A DNA stretch of 14,964 nucleotides, taken from an uncultured Candidatus Melainabacteria bacterium. GTDB lineage: Bacteria; Cyanobacteriota; Vampirovibrionia; Gastranaerophilales; Gastranaerophilaceae. Positions 6,973 to 14,841 of the stretch are shown one piece after another (within the stretch, counting starts at the first letter, position 1; each line of letters starts with the position of its first letter). The translations under genes and the position numbers were made by a program. The notes beneath the pieces are model-generated. The model was not told the DNA's origin and did not search any database. It saw nothing but the letters and a program-made list of their open reading frames with translations. The DNA lies in assembly GCA_946186335.1 (NCBI GenBank), contig CAMHMW010000032.1:1-14964 (forward strand), written 5' to 3'.

Positions 6973-7521
6973 TTACTTATTCTGCGGTGGAATCAGCGGT
7001 CTGAAAAAGAATCCCGGAGTGCCTAATCCCTGAAACGGTGGCCTTGCCTTGTGTTCTCTTTCAAATTTTGCACGTCCCTCTGCTTTCATTTTTTCAAGTT
7101 CTGCCTTTTGGTTTTTGTTTAAGATTTTTTCAAATTCTTCGGAATTTTTCTTTCTTATTTCGTTTGCCTGCTTTTCAAGCGGTTTGATTTCGCTTTGAAG
7201 AACATCCATTCTTTCATTTTTTTTGGCATCGCTCATTTTTGAACTTTTAACAGCGTGCATTTCTCCGTATTTAGCCTTTAATTCTTCCATAACAGGGGTC
7301 ATTTCCTGACGTCCTTTTTCATGAAGTTTTTTAGCCTTCTCTTTTTGTTTATCAGTCAATTGCAGACGTTCTTCAAATTGTTTTCTCATCTGCTCTTTTG
7401 ACGGATGTTCCGGCTGCTGAACCGATGAATTTTGCGGCGGTACTGTTTCCGCTGAGGCAGCATTAACCGTTACGGGAGAGATAATCAGCGCCATAGCCGT
7501 TAACAATAACAATTTTTTCAT
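6973..7521 (-). CDS. Spy/CpxP-like (LTXXQ) periplasmic protein
   Basis: A 182-residue exported protein. The signal peptide is ~1-24 (cleavage after VNA or ASA). The mature protein is almost wholly helical and charged, with one LTXXQ motif (LTDKQ, 55-59) and a degenerate second (LNKNQ, 135-139), the hallmark of the Spy/CpxP/CnrX-type superfamily of periplasmic chaperones and metal sensors. The C-terminal ~25 residues are Pro/Phe-rich and lack helix. There is no Cys and little His, so direct metal sensing is not supported. It starts 17 bases after the sigma-factor stop with AAAGGAA six bases before the ATG, so it shares the operon with the sigma/anti-sigma pair. Likely role: sensing or buffering misfolded envelope proteins (inference). 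Confidence 0.85.
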   Translation of the reverse strand: MKKLLLLTAMALIISPVTVNAASAETVPPQNSSVQQPEHPSKEQMRKQFEERLQLTDKQKEKAKKLHEKGRQEMTPVMEELKAKYGEMHAVKSSKMSDAKKNERMDVLQSEIKPLEKQANEIRKKNSEEFEKILNKNQKAELEKMKAEGRAKFEREHKARPPFQGLGTPGFFFRPLIPPQNK

Positions 7522-7538
7522 ATAAATTCCTTTCGTAA

Positions 7539-8036
7539 TTACATTAAATCTTTCAGTTGTTCCGCTAATTCTTTTTTAGCATTGAAGATTCTTGATTTTA
7601 TCGTTCCTATCGGACAGTTAAGTTTTTTGGAACATTCTTCGTATGTATAACCGTTTATTTCACACATCATTATTACTTCTTTAAACTTAGGTTTTAAATT
7701 TTCTATTGCCGCAATTATCCTTTTTTGTCTTTCAAGATTTATGACATTATTTTCGGGAGTTGTTTTTTTGTCCTTTATACTGTCCATAACAAACTCATCC
7801 GAGGTTGATGTCCTGAAAACCTTTTGGTATGAACTTTTCAGATAATCCAACGATGTGTTGCGTGCGATTGTGGATATCCAGCTTTTTATTGAGCCTTTTT
7901 CTTCGTATTTGTCTGCATTTTTCCAGATTTTAACATATACCTCCTGTTCCAAATCTTCGTTATCTTCCTTGGTTATAAGACGTATTATATTTTTTATGTT
8001 TTGCTTGTTTGCTTCTATTACTTTGTTAAAATCCAT
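7539..8036 (-). CDS. ECF-type RNA polymerase sigma factor
   Basis: A 165-residue group IV sigma factor with only regions 2 and 4. Region 2 (~10-75) includes DLEQEVYVKIWKNADKY and SWISTIARNTSLDYLK; region 4 (~110-160) includes LKPKFKEVIMMCEINGYTYE and the helix-turn-helix ending CPIGTIKSRIFNAKKEL, which reads the -35 element. The start is placed at ATG 8036; a TTG directly before it is possible. It begins seven bases after the anti-sigma stop and has only a weak binding site, so it is probably translated by coupling with that gene, which would fix the ratio of the pair. It should be held inactive at the membrane by the upstream anti-sigma factor and is likely autoregulated. Target regulon unknown. 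Confidence 0.93.
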   Translation of the reverse strand: MDFNKVIEANKQNIKNIIRLITKEDNEDLEQEVYVKIWKNADKYEEKGSIKSWISTIARNTSLDYLKSSYQKVFRTSTSDEFVMDSIKDKKTTPENNVINLERQKRIIAAIENLKPKFKEVIMMCEINGYTYEECSKKLNCPIGTIKSRIFNAKKELAEQLKDLM

Positions 8037-8043
8037 CAACCGT

Positions 8044-8391
8044 CTACTCTGTAAAATATATTAACCCGTACGAATCAACGGGAAGCCCTAAATCTTCCGC
8101 AGTCAGCGTTTGACCGTATTTTAAGGTGTCGGCAACATCGGTATTCAAGTTGATAACCCCCAGCGTTGTTGTGCAGACCGCAATCAAAAACAGCGCACAC
8201 GCAGCCTTAAATCTTGCCGCATTTTTTCTTTTCTTTCTGTAATACGGTTTGACTTCGTTGATTAATTCAGATACTTTCTGCATTTGTTCGTGTTCATACC
8301 TGCACTCGGGACAGGAATTTACATGTTCCATAAGTTCTTCCTCCGAGCGGAAGGTGAACAACGATTCGTATTTTGAGCATTTTTCGTCCAT
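8044..8391 (-). CDS. Zinc-finger transmembrane anti-sigma factor
   Basis: A 115-residue protein fitting the ZAS anti-sigma family. The cytosolic N-terminus carries H-x3-C-x2-C (His23, Cys27, Cys30) with Cys5 as a possible fourth zinc ligand. A Lys/Arg-rich stretch (52-62) leads into one membrane helix (~62-82), leaving a short periplasmic tail of ~33 residues. It is the first gene of its operon, just ahead of the ECF sigma factor it should bind. The ATG is preceded by AGAGG at a 7-base spacing. The very short periplasmic part leaves little room for a separate sensor domain, so signal input may come from the Spy-like third gene or from proteolysis (inference). Confidence 0.88.
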   Translation of the reverse strand: MDEKCSKYESLFTFRSEEELMEHVNSCPECRYEHEQMQKVSELINEVKPYYRKKRKNAARFKAACALFLIAVCTTTLGVINLNTDVADTLKYGQTLTAEDLGLPVDSYGLIYFTE

Positions 8392-8414
8392 AATTTAACC
8401 TCTTGTATCTGTAT

Positions 8415-8438
8415 AACGATTGTAATACAAAAATGTTC
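8415..8438 (-). promoter_or_regulatory. Candidate ECF sigma promoter upstream of the anti-sigma gene
   Basis: On the minus strand GAAC (complement of 8435-8438) is followed after 16 bases by CGTT (complement of 8415-8418), resembling the GAAC/CGTT core of many ECF promoters, about 24 bases before the anti-sigma ATG. Overlapping it is a poorer sigma70 match, TGAACA-N17-TTATAC. Autoregulation by the encoded sigma factor is inferred. Confidence 0.4.
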
Positions 8439-8475
8439 ATTTTTATCCTTTTTGTAAAATTTTAACAAATGCAGT

Positions 8476-8504
8476 TTGCACATTTTTTATTTTGATAGTA
8501 AAAT
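8476..8504 (+). promoter_or_regulatory. Sigma70-type promoter for the envelope operon
   Basis: TTGCAC (8476-8481) and TAAAAT (8499-8504) are spaced by 17 bases, 25 bases before the ATG of the 36-codon membrane protein gene. The context TAGTAAAATG matches the promoter at 5484-5511. Confidence 0.65.
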
Positions 8505-8528
8505 GATATTAATGTGAGGGGAGAAATT

Positions 8529-8639
8529 ATGGAATTTTTCAGAAAACACAAAAAGGCTATAACTTTAATTATAGGTATTAGTTTTTTACTGTGGATGGCA
8601 GGAGCATCACTGCTCGTACTTCCGCAACTTTTCAAATAA
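8529..8639 (+). CDS. 36-residue single-pass membrane microprotein
   Basis: A short ORF of 36 codons from ATG 8529 to TAA 8637-8639. It has a very strong ribosome binding site (GAGGGGAG, about five bases away) and a sigma70 promoter 25 bases further up. The product starts MEFFRKHKKA, a basic cytosolic end, followed by one hydrophobic helix (residues ~11-33) and ends QLFK. It lies four bases before the M23 peptidase gene, which has no binding site of its own, so translation of the peptidase probably depends on this ORF. It may be a leader for coupling, a membrane partner of the hydrolase, or both. I do not recognise the family. The expression signals make a real gene likely. Confidence 0.7.
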   Translation: MEFFRKHKKAITLIIGISFLLWMAGASLLVLPQLFK

Positions 8640-8643
8640 TAAA

Positions 8644-9816
8644 ATGAAAATAGGGAACACAATAAAATACATTTTAATATGCTGGATAATTACTGGTACT
8701 ATATGTTTCACGTCGGTAGTACCATCATTTGCGGCGCCCCAATCAAAAGCATCTCTTTCACAGAAGTTACAGCAAACAAATAACAAGCGTTATTATTTTG
8801 AACAAAAGAAAAAACAGGCTGATTTACGCTTGCGCTCAGAAAGAAACAAACTTAACTCAAACCAGCAAAAGCTTGAAAAGGCTCAGGTACAGTTAAGAGA
8901 TACAACCCAGAGATACAATTCTCTTGTATCAAATCTTTCGTCTATGGAAATGCAGCTTAATACCGCAGTAAATGAATTTCGCGCAATTGATACGGCAATG
9001 AAAGCACGTATCAGGCAGGTATATAAGCATCAGCGCAGAGGCATGTTTGAACTTATTATGTCCGCAAAAGATGTTAATACTCTGATGGATATGATTTATT
9101 ATGAAAAAATTGTCATAAAAGACGACTACAAAAGAATGAGAGCAATTAAAGCGAAGGCTGATGAAATAGCCACACTAAAAGCCAGAGTTGAGGCACAGAA
9201 GCGTATGGTTGAAGCATCAATTCGTGATATTAACACCCAAAGAGCCTCAATTCAGGGTTCAATTGCAGAAAACAGAACAATGATTGAACGTCTGCAAAAG
9301 GATAAAGCATACTACGAACGTTCCGAACGCGAACTGGAAAGGCAATCTGCAAGTTTACAGAGTATGATTGCAAGCCTGACAAAGCAAAACAGCCAGTCAG
9401 GAACAACCGTAAAAATTAATTCAACAGGATTTATTAAACCGATTGCCGGTCCGATAACTTCACCTTTCGGCTGGAGAACCCACCCGATATTTAAAAGCAG
9501 AATATTCCATTCAGGAATTGATATTGGCGGAGCCAACGGCGGAGCGATTATGGCTTCAAATGACGGTAAAGTTATATATTCCGGATGGTATGGAGGTTAC
9601 GGAAAATGTGTAATTATTGACCATGGTGTTGTTAACGGACAGCCGATTACAACGCTTTATGCTCACATGTCATCAATCTCCGTAAGCAACGGTCAGATGG
9701 TCAAAAAAGGTCAAACCGTCGGAAGAGAAGGTTCAACCGGATACAGTACGGGTCCTCACTGTCACTTTGAGGTTCGTGTAAACGGTAAACCTACAAATCC
9801 GTTTAACTACATTTAA
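8644..9816 (+). CDS. Coiled-coil M23 (LytM) peptidoglycan endopeptidase
   Basis: A 390-residue exported wall hydrolase. Signal peptide ~1-30 (VVPSFA then APQ). Residues ~34-250 are a long coiled coil rich in Gln, Lys, Glu and Arg, as in EnvC. The C-terminal LytM domain (~265-388) retains all zinc and catalytic residues: His289 and Asp293 in HSGIDIG, His341 in LYAHMS, and His372/His374 in GPHCHFEVR. It is therefore likely an active D,D-endopeptidase, unlike E. coli EnvC, which lacks the zinc ligands and only activates amidases. It acts in the periplasm on cross-links during division or growth. No ribosome binding site is seen before the ATG; it follows the microprotein stop by four bases. LptD-like gene follows after 26 bases. 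Confidence 0.93.
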   Translation: MKIGNTIKYILICWIITGTICFTSVVPSFAAPQSKASLSQKLQQTNNKRYYFEQKKKQADLRLRSERNKLNSNQQKLEKAQVQLRDTTQRYNSLVSNLSSMEMQLNTAVNEFRAIDTAMKARIRQVYKHQRRGMFELIMSAKDVNTLMDMIYYEKIVIKDDYKRMRAIKAKADEIATLKARVEAQKRMVEASIRDINTQRASIQGSIAENRTMIERLQKDKAYYERSERELERQSASLQSMIASLTKQNSQSGTTVKINSTGFIKPIAGPITSPFGWRTHPIFKSRIFHSGIDIGGANGGAIMASNDGKVIYSGWYGGYGKCVIIDHGVVNGQPITTLYAHMSSISVSNGQMVKKGQTVGREGSTGYSTGPHCHFEVRVNGKPTNPFNYI

Positions 9817-9842
9817 TAACAGAAAAAGAAAAGGAAGATAAA

Positions 9843-12194
9843 TTGAAAAAATACTTAATCGCAGCACTTTTAATACTATCGTTACAGGGCATTTCTTATG
9901 CCTATGACGATATGAGAATGGACCCGTCATTTTCGGGGTTGGATTTTGAAAACGAAAATTATTTTCGTCCGGCAGCAACGATAGTTGATCCCGATGTCAG
10001 AAATACTTCCAAAAAAAGTAAACTGTCAGGTTATGATGACGGTTTTGATGAAAACGGAAGAACCTATGACAATATTAAAGGCGACGATATGCCGATATTT
10101 AAGAAATGTCGTTTATTCTTAACAAATCAGGCTCACAGACTTGTGCCGTCAGACACATACCAATATCAGCCGCCGCAACAAGACGAGTTTGCAGAGGACG
10201 AAGAAGATGAAGATTCGATTGATAAGCCAAAAGAAAAGAAATCTTTTCTGAGTAAGTTTAAATTCGGAAAGAAAAAGTCTGCTCAACCCGAAACCATCAC
10301 GGATGAAGCAAGCGAAAGCGCTATTTCCGATTCGATAAAATCGGAAGTTGAGGAGAAAGTACCGGATGATAATATCTCGTTAGAATCAGGTATCAGCAAA
10401 CAGGTAACCCAAAAGGAACTTATGCTGGATGCTCCTAATGTTAACTTTGACGAAGAAACGGGAGATATGGTTGCAACAGGACGTCCCGTTCTGTATATTC
10501 CGCCGCAAAAAATTAAAGTTGTTGCGGATAAGATGATTTATAATCAGGATTCCAACATACTGAAAGGTATAGGAAATGTTATAATTACAAAAGACGGCTT
10601 ACCTACAAAATCCGATTATGTTGAAGTTGACATGAATGAAGAACTTATTACGGCAGACAATGTTGAAGCCATGACAACCCTGTTGATTGCAGATGCAGAA
10701 AAAGCAGTACAACAAAACGGTACTTTGATATTGTTAAACGGTAATCTTCACTCCGATCAGTCACACGTTTACAGAATGTCCTCCAGAATGGTCGGACCGA
10801 GATTTGACAACATGATTATTCCGGAAGAAGATTTGGGATTATTCTTTGGAAACCCGGAAGGGAACCAAATCAGACTGGATATTGATAAAATATACATTGA
10901 TGCAGCTAAAAATTATGATAAATTTACCGCAAAAAAAGTTAAATTTTACAGAAAAGGGAAATACTGGTTTACATGGCCGAGTATAACCGCATATACGGAT
11001 AAAGACAGAGAATATTTTGAAGCGAACTATCCCGAATTTGGTACAAAACATAAACTGGGTATGTTTGCAGGTCCGGGTATAACTTTTGGCGGGCCGTTCA
11101 GTTCTATTATCAAAGTAATTCCGTTTCTGAATTATGACCACGGTCATTTTGGCTTTGGCGGAGCCTTAAAATACAGAAATAAATTTAACAGTACGGAATT
11201 AGGCTACGGAACTGCATCTAATATCTTTTTCTTACGTGGTATTCAGCGTCTTGATGATAACCTGTTCTTACAGTACGCATCAAACAGTTATACCGATGAG
11301 TGGTTCTTAGGTTCCCGCATGGCAAAATATATGGCGGAACTATACTATGATAAGAGTATTAAAAAAAGTAATTTCCTAGGAGAAAACAGAGATTTGTCAT
11401 TCAGACACAGAGCAAGTTTTGGTTTGATGCAGGATAATGATAGAAACTATTACGGGGAGAAATTCAAATCCGGCGGAACAACCACAACAAGATTACGTTA
11501 TATGGCTCAAATAAACCAGATATTATATAACTACGAAAATGATGAAAAAAGACTGTACTTCCAGTTCAGTTGGTTGATGCAGGGTTCAGCAGCCGTATAC
11601 GGAACAGGTGACACACAATTTATCGCAAGAACAGGTCCGAGAGTTCACGTTCAATACAAAAACTGGATGCAGGATTTGGGCTACTATCAGACAGGTTATG
11701 ATGACCAATCACCTATGCGCCGTTACGATGCATACAGATACGGTCATTCATCCGTATATTTGACGGAAATACTCAGAATAAACAAATATCTGTCAGTCGG
11801 ATGGTCAGGTAACGTAAACCTCAGCGATGATGCTCCTAACGGAAAATTATTCCAGGAAAACAGATTTATGGTTGCCATCGGTCCAGATGATTTGAGAGTA
11901 CGTTTGGGATATGACTTTGTAAGACAAACAACATATTTTGGGTTTGATGTTGCATTTGATACAAAAGGTACAACGATTAATTACGGCAGAATGGAGATTA
12001 AAAATCCCGAAAGACTTGGCAAAAAGGAAAAACCCGAAAGAACATTATCTTTCGTTCCCGCTCCGCCAAAAGAGCCGGAACCGGTACAAAGAATATCCAT
12101 ATTCAACAAACCTCAGCCTCAAATGAAGGCAAAACCGCTTGAATATGCTCAGGTTATTGATATAGAAGATCCCGATAAGGAAACAACGGATTAG
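9843..12194 (+). CDS. lptD: LptD-like outer-membrane LPS assembly protein
   Basis: A 783-residue exported protein. It starts at TTG, supported by AAGGA seven bases upstream (9831-9835) and because only this start includes the signal peptide (1-20, ending ISYA). Residues ~24-190 are low-complexity, with an acidic run (DEFAEDEEDED) then a Lys-rich segment. Residues ~190-285 are an OstA/LptA-like beta-jellyroll domain (APNVNFDEETGDMVATGRPV; ADKMIYNQDSNILKGIGNV). Residues ~290-720 alternate aromatic and polar residues as an outer-membrane beta barrel. The last ~60 residues form a Pro/Glu-rich tail. It has a single Cys, so the disulfides that gate LptD maturation in E. coli cannot form. The overall layout and the linked lpxI/lpxB genes support LPS insertion. 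An organic-solvent-tolerance family protein of other function is the alternative. Confidence 0.75.
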   Translation: MKKYLIAALLILSLQGISYAYDDMRMDPSFSGLDFENENYFRPAATIVDPDVRNTSKKSKLSGYDDGFDENGRTYDNIKGDDMPIFKKCRLFLTNQAHRLVPSDTYQYQPPQQDEFAEDEEDEDSIDKPKEKKSFLSKFKFGKKKSAQPETITDEASESAISDSIKSEVEEKVPDDNISLESGISKQVTQKELMLDAPNVNFDEETGDMVATGRPVLYIPPQKIKVVADKMIYNQDSNILKGIGNVIITKDGLPTKSDYVEVDMNEELITADNVEAMTTLLIADAEKAVQQNGTLILLNGNLHSDQSHVYRMSSRMVGPRFDNMIIPEEDLGLFFGNPEGNQIRLDIDKIYIDAAKNYDKFTAKKVKFYRKGKYWFTWPSITAYTDKDREYFEANYPEFGTKHKLGMFAGPGITFGGPFSSIIKVIPFLNYDHGHFGFGGALKYRNKFNSTELGYGTASNIFFLRGIQRLDDNLFLQYASNSYTDEWFLGSRMAKYMAELYYDKSIKKSNFLGENRDLSFRHRASFGLMQDNDRNYYGEKFKSGGTTTTRLRYMAQINQILYNYENDEKRLYFQFSWLMQGSAAVYGTGDTQFIARTGPRVHVQYKNWMQDLGYYQTGYDDQSPMRRYDAYRYGHSSVYLTEILRINKYLSVGWSGNVNLSDDAPNGKLFQENRFMVAIGPDDLRVRLGYDFVRQTTYFGFDVAFDTKGTTINYGRMEIKNPERLGKKEKPERTLSFVPAPPKEPEPVQRISIFNKPQPQMKAKPLEYAQVIDIEDPDKETTD

Positions 12195-12195
12195 T

Positions 12196-12816
12196 ATGTT
12201 GAAAACATTGAAAGAGGAATTAATAAAATACGGAAAAATTGCCGGAGGGAAAGATTATACCCCCGGCATTTCCGGTAATCTTTCCACAAGGTACAATGAT
12301 AAAATTATTATTACCTCAAGCGGAAGTACAAGCGGATATTTAACGGAGGGGGACTTATCAATAATTGATTTCAACGGAAATGTTATTGAAGGAAATCCAA
12401 AACCGTCAAGCGAAAAGGCATTGCATACAGAATTTTACAAGCAGCGTCCCGATATTGAAAGCATTTTTCACGTTCACTCACCGTATCTTACGGCTTTTGC
12501 CTCTGCCGGAGTGTCATTAAGCGAACCTGTTTCCCCTGAAATTGTATATTGTTTCGGAGAAATTCCGCTGGCTGAATATGCCCTTCCCGGGTCAGCTGAA
12601 CTGGTTGAAAAAACTTCGCCGTTTTTCAAAAATTATGATGTTATTTTAATGAAAAATCATGGGGTTATTATCGGGGGCAAAGATATTAGAGAGGCATTTT
12701 TGAAACTGGAACTGACAGAAAATTATGCAAAAACAATTATTTGTGCAAAAATTCTTGGTGGTGCTAAAATATTAAGTGAAGAAGATGTGAAAAAGATTAA
12801 TTCATTAAAACATTAA
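12196..12816 (+). CDS. Class II aldolase/adducin family protein (FucA-like)
   Basis: A 206-residue zinc-dependent class II aldolase. Seen directly: TPGISGNLSTR (22-32), TSSGS (40-44), PSSEKALHTEFY (70-81) with catalytic Glu73, HVHSPY with zinc ligands His92 and His94, and KNHGV with His155. These fall at the same numbers as Glu73, His92, His94 and His155 of E. coli fuculose-1-phosphate aldolase, so the active site is complete. It should cleave or form a phosphorylated ketose, with dihydroxyacetone phosphate as one product; the sugar (fuculose, rhamnulose, ribulose types) cannot be read from sequence. It starts one base after the LptD-like stop and precedes lpxI by 12 bases, so it is cotranscribed with LPS genes. 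A role in making or salvaging an LPS sugar is only inference. Confidence 0.88.
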   Translation: MLKTLKEELIKYGKIAGGKDYTPGISGNLSTRYNDKIIITSSGSTSGYLTEGDLSIIDFNGNVIEGNPKPSSEKALHTEFYKQRPDIESIFHVHSPYLTAFASAGVSLSEPVSPEIVYCFGEIPLAEYALPGSAELVEKTSPFFKNYDVILMKNHGVIIGGKDIREAFLKLELTENYAKTIICAKILGGAKILSEEDVKKINSLKH

Positions 12817-12828
12817 AGAGGAAAAAGA

Positions 12829-13644
12829 ATGTCAATTACACTGGAAAATAAACAAGGACTAATCGCAGGCGACGGAATATTGCCCGTCAGAATGGCACAG
12901 CATGCAAAAGAAAACGGTTTTGAAGTTATTTGTATTTCTCTTGCAAACGATAACCTGCATGATTTGAAAAAATATTGTTCAAAGGTTTACAGTTGTCATC
13001 CGGGCGAAGTCAACAAGATTGAAAAAATCCTCAAAGATGAAGAAATCAAACAACTTTCATTTCTCGGAAAAGTTCACAAAAAAGTCCTTTTACAGTTGAA
13101 TAAATTTGACAAACGTGCAATTGATTTAATTAAAGAAGCAACCAGATTAAATGATGATCAGGTTATGCTTATGATTGTGGAAGAACTTTCAAAAATAGGA
13201 ATTGAAGTTCTTGACCAGACTATTTTCATCAAAAACCTTATGATTCCTGCGGGAGTTCTTGGAAAACACAAGCCGACCGCAGAACAGATGGAAGATGTGA
13301 ATTACGGTTTCTGGCTTGCGAAAGAAATGGGCAAACTTGATGTCGGTCAATCAGTTGTTATAAAAGACAAAATGATAATGGCGGTTGAAGCAATTGAAGG
13401 AACGGATGTTTGTATAAAACGCGGGGCAAAACTTGCAAAAGAAGGGGCTGTTGTTGTTAAGGTTGCCAAACCAAAACAGGATAAACGCTTTGATATTCCC
13501 GCAATCGGAATGAAAACATTAAGAACAATTTCACACTACCGCGGAGCGTTAATTGCGGTTGAAGCAAACGAAACTATTATCGTTGATCAGGAAAAAGTTA
13601 TTAAATATGCTGATGACCACGATATAGTCATAATGGCGGTTTAA
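12829..13644 (+). CDS. lpxI: UDP-2,3-diacylglucosamine pyrophosphatase LpxI
   Basis: Hydrolyses UDP-2,3-diacylglucosamine to lipid X and UMP, the fourth step of lipid A synthesis, on the cytosolic side of the inner membrane. LpxI replaces LpxH in many non-enteric bacteria. The 271 residues match the family's usual length. The N-terminal domain opens GLIAGDGILPVRMAQHA (10-26). The C-terminal DUF1009 domain shows AVEAIEGTD (185-193), IKRGAKLAKEGAVVVKVAKP (196-215) and QDKRFDIPAIG (217-227), the region holding the catalytic Asp. GAGG precedes the ATG. It sits three bases before lpxB, whose substrate includes its product, lipid X, so the pair is likely translated together. Confidence 0.95.
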   Translation: MSITLENKQGLIAGDGILPVRMAQHAKENGFEVICISLANDNLHDLKKYCSKVYSCHPGEVNKIEKILKDEEIKQLSFLGKVHKKVLLQLNKFDKRAIDLIKEATRLNDDQVMLMIVEELSKIGIEVLDQTIFIKNLMIPAGVLGKHKPTAEQMEDVNYGFWLAKEMGKLDVGQSVVIKDKMIMAVEAIEGTDVCIKRGAKLAKEGAVVVKVAKPKQDKRFDIPAIGMKTLRTISHYRGALIAVEANETIIVDQEKVIKYADDHDIVIMAV

Positions 13645-13647
13645 TCT

Positions 13648-14781
13648 ATGACAAAAAGATTATTTATCATTACAGGTGAATATTCGGGAGATATGCATGC
13701 GGCAAATGTTGTAAAACAATTGCGTGCGTTAAAATGCGACCTTGAAATTGAAGGAATAGGCGGAATAAATCTGGCAGCAGAGGGAGTGAAACTCTTTGCA
13801 GACCAGAAAAAAATGTCCGCTATGGGTTTAACCCCGAAAATACTTTTAAATCACTACAAACTCGGGAAATCAGTCGTTGACTATCTAAAAAACGAATACA
13901 AACCTGATTTGGTTTTGTTAATTGATTATGGTGCGTTTAATTTATCTGTTGCAAAATTTTTGCACAAGGCGGGAATTAAGATTTTTTATTACATACCGCC
14001 TCAGGTCTGGGCAAGCAGAAAATACAGAATAAATCTTATAAAAAAATACGTGGACAAAGTTTTGTGTATTTTTCCGTTTGAGCGTCAACTATACGCACAA
14101 TACGGAATTGATACCCATTATTGCGGACATCCGCTTGTGTCACAATTACCTGCACCTGCCGCAAAAAGAGCATTTTTCAGAAAATACGGACTTGACCCTG
14201 AAAAAAAACTTGTTTCAATTTTCCCCGGTTCAAGAGAGTTTGAACTAAAAAATCTTATGGATATTTTCATTGATGCAGCAGAAGATTTGAGTATGAAACA
14301 TCCTGATTTGCAGTTCTGCCTGTCACAGGCTCCGAATTTATCTGACGAGGTATTTAAAAAATACACGGATAACCTTGAAATTCCAATTATCAAAGGAGAT
14401 AATCAGGCTCTTTTAAGCGTATCGGATGCTTTGATTTTAGCATCGGGTACGGTAGCACTGGAAGCCTGCCTTTATAAAACCCCGATGATTATTTCATATA
14501 AAGGTCCGCAACTGTTTTACTGGATATATTTGCTGGTAAGATGTATCAAAAGAGTCTGTCTGCCCAATATTATTGCGGATAAAGATATTGTTCCCGAACT
14601 TGTTCAGGACAAAGCAACCCCCGCAAATATTTCTTTAAACATTGAAAGACTTTTGTATAATGATGATTTGAGAAAATCACACATTGAAGATTTGGCATCG
14701 GTTAAAAAACTTTTATCAGACAAAAATTCATCATTTGAAGCCGCAAAAGTTATAAACGAAGAACTGTTTCCGATAAAGTAA
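13648..14781 (+). CDS. lpxB: Lipid A disaccharide synthase LpxB
   Basis: Glycosyltransferase family 19 enzyme that joins UDP-2,3-diacylglucosamine and lipid X into the beta-1',6 lipid A disaccharide, peripheral to the inner membrane. The 377 residues match the family. Visible are GEYSGDMHAA (10-19), MSAMGL (56-61), LLIDYGAFN (90-98), YYIPPQVWASRKYR (114-127), PFERQLY (143-149), CGHPLV (159-164), FPGSREFE (192-199) and the nucleotide-binding ASGTVALEACLYKTPMI (~264-280). Where most homologues have IDxPDFN this one has IDYGAFN, and PQVWAS replaces PQVWAW; the core fold motifs remain. No clear binding site precedes the ATG, three bases after lpxI. A hairpin terminator follows, so this is the last gene of the operon. 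Confidence 0.96.
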   Translation: MTKRLFIITGEYSGDMHAANVVKQLRALKCDLEIEGIGGINLAAEGVKLFADQKKMSAMGLTPKILLNHYKLGKSVVDYLKNEYKPDLVLLIDYGAFNLSVAKFLHKAGIKIFYYIPPQVWASRKYRINLIKKYVDKVLCIFPFERQLYAQYGIDTHYCGHPLVSQLPAPAAKRAFFRKYGLDPEKKLVSIFPGSREFELKNLMDIFIDAAEDLSMKHPDLQFCLSQAPNLSDEVFKKYTDNLEIPIIKGDNQALLSVSDALILASGTVALEACLYKTPMIISYKGPQLFYWIYLLVRCIKRVCLPNIIADKDIVPELVQDKATPANISLNIERLLYNDDLRKSHIEDLASVKKLLSDKNSSFEAAKVINEELFPIK

Positions 14782-14786
14782 TGTTT

Positions 14787-14815
14787 ACTCCGCAAAAAAT
14801 TTTTTCAGGAGTTTT
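14787..14815 (+). terminator. Hairpin terminator after lpxB
   Basis: ACTCC (14787-14791) pairs with GGAGT (14808-14812), enclosing a 2-by-2 mismatch and a run of six A then six T that can pair internally. TTT follows at 14813-14815. It begins six bases after the lpxB stop. The stem is weak, so termination may be partial. Confidence 0.55.
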
Positions 14816-14841
14816 AATACCTTTAAAAAGGAAATATAAAT

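Noticed and set aside
10839..11147. Minus-strand 102-codon ORF inside the LptD-like gene
   Set aside because: Shadow of the barrel coding region; no start signals and no recognisable motif.
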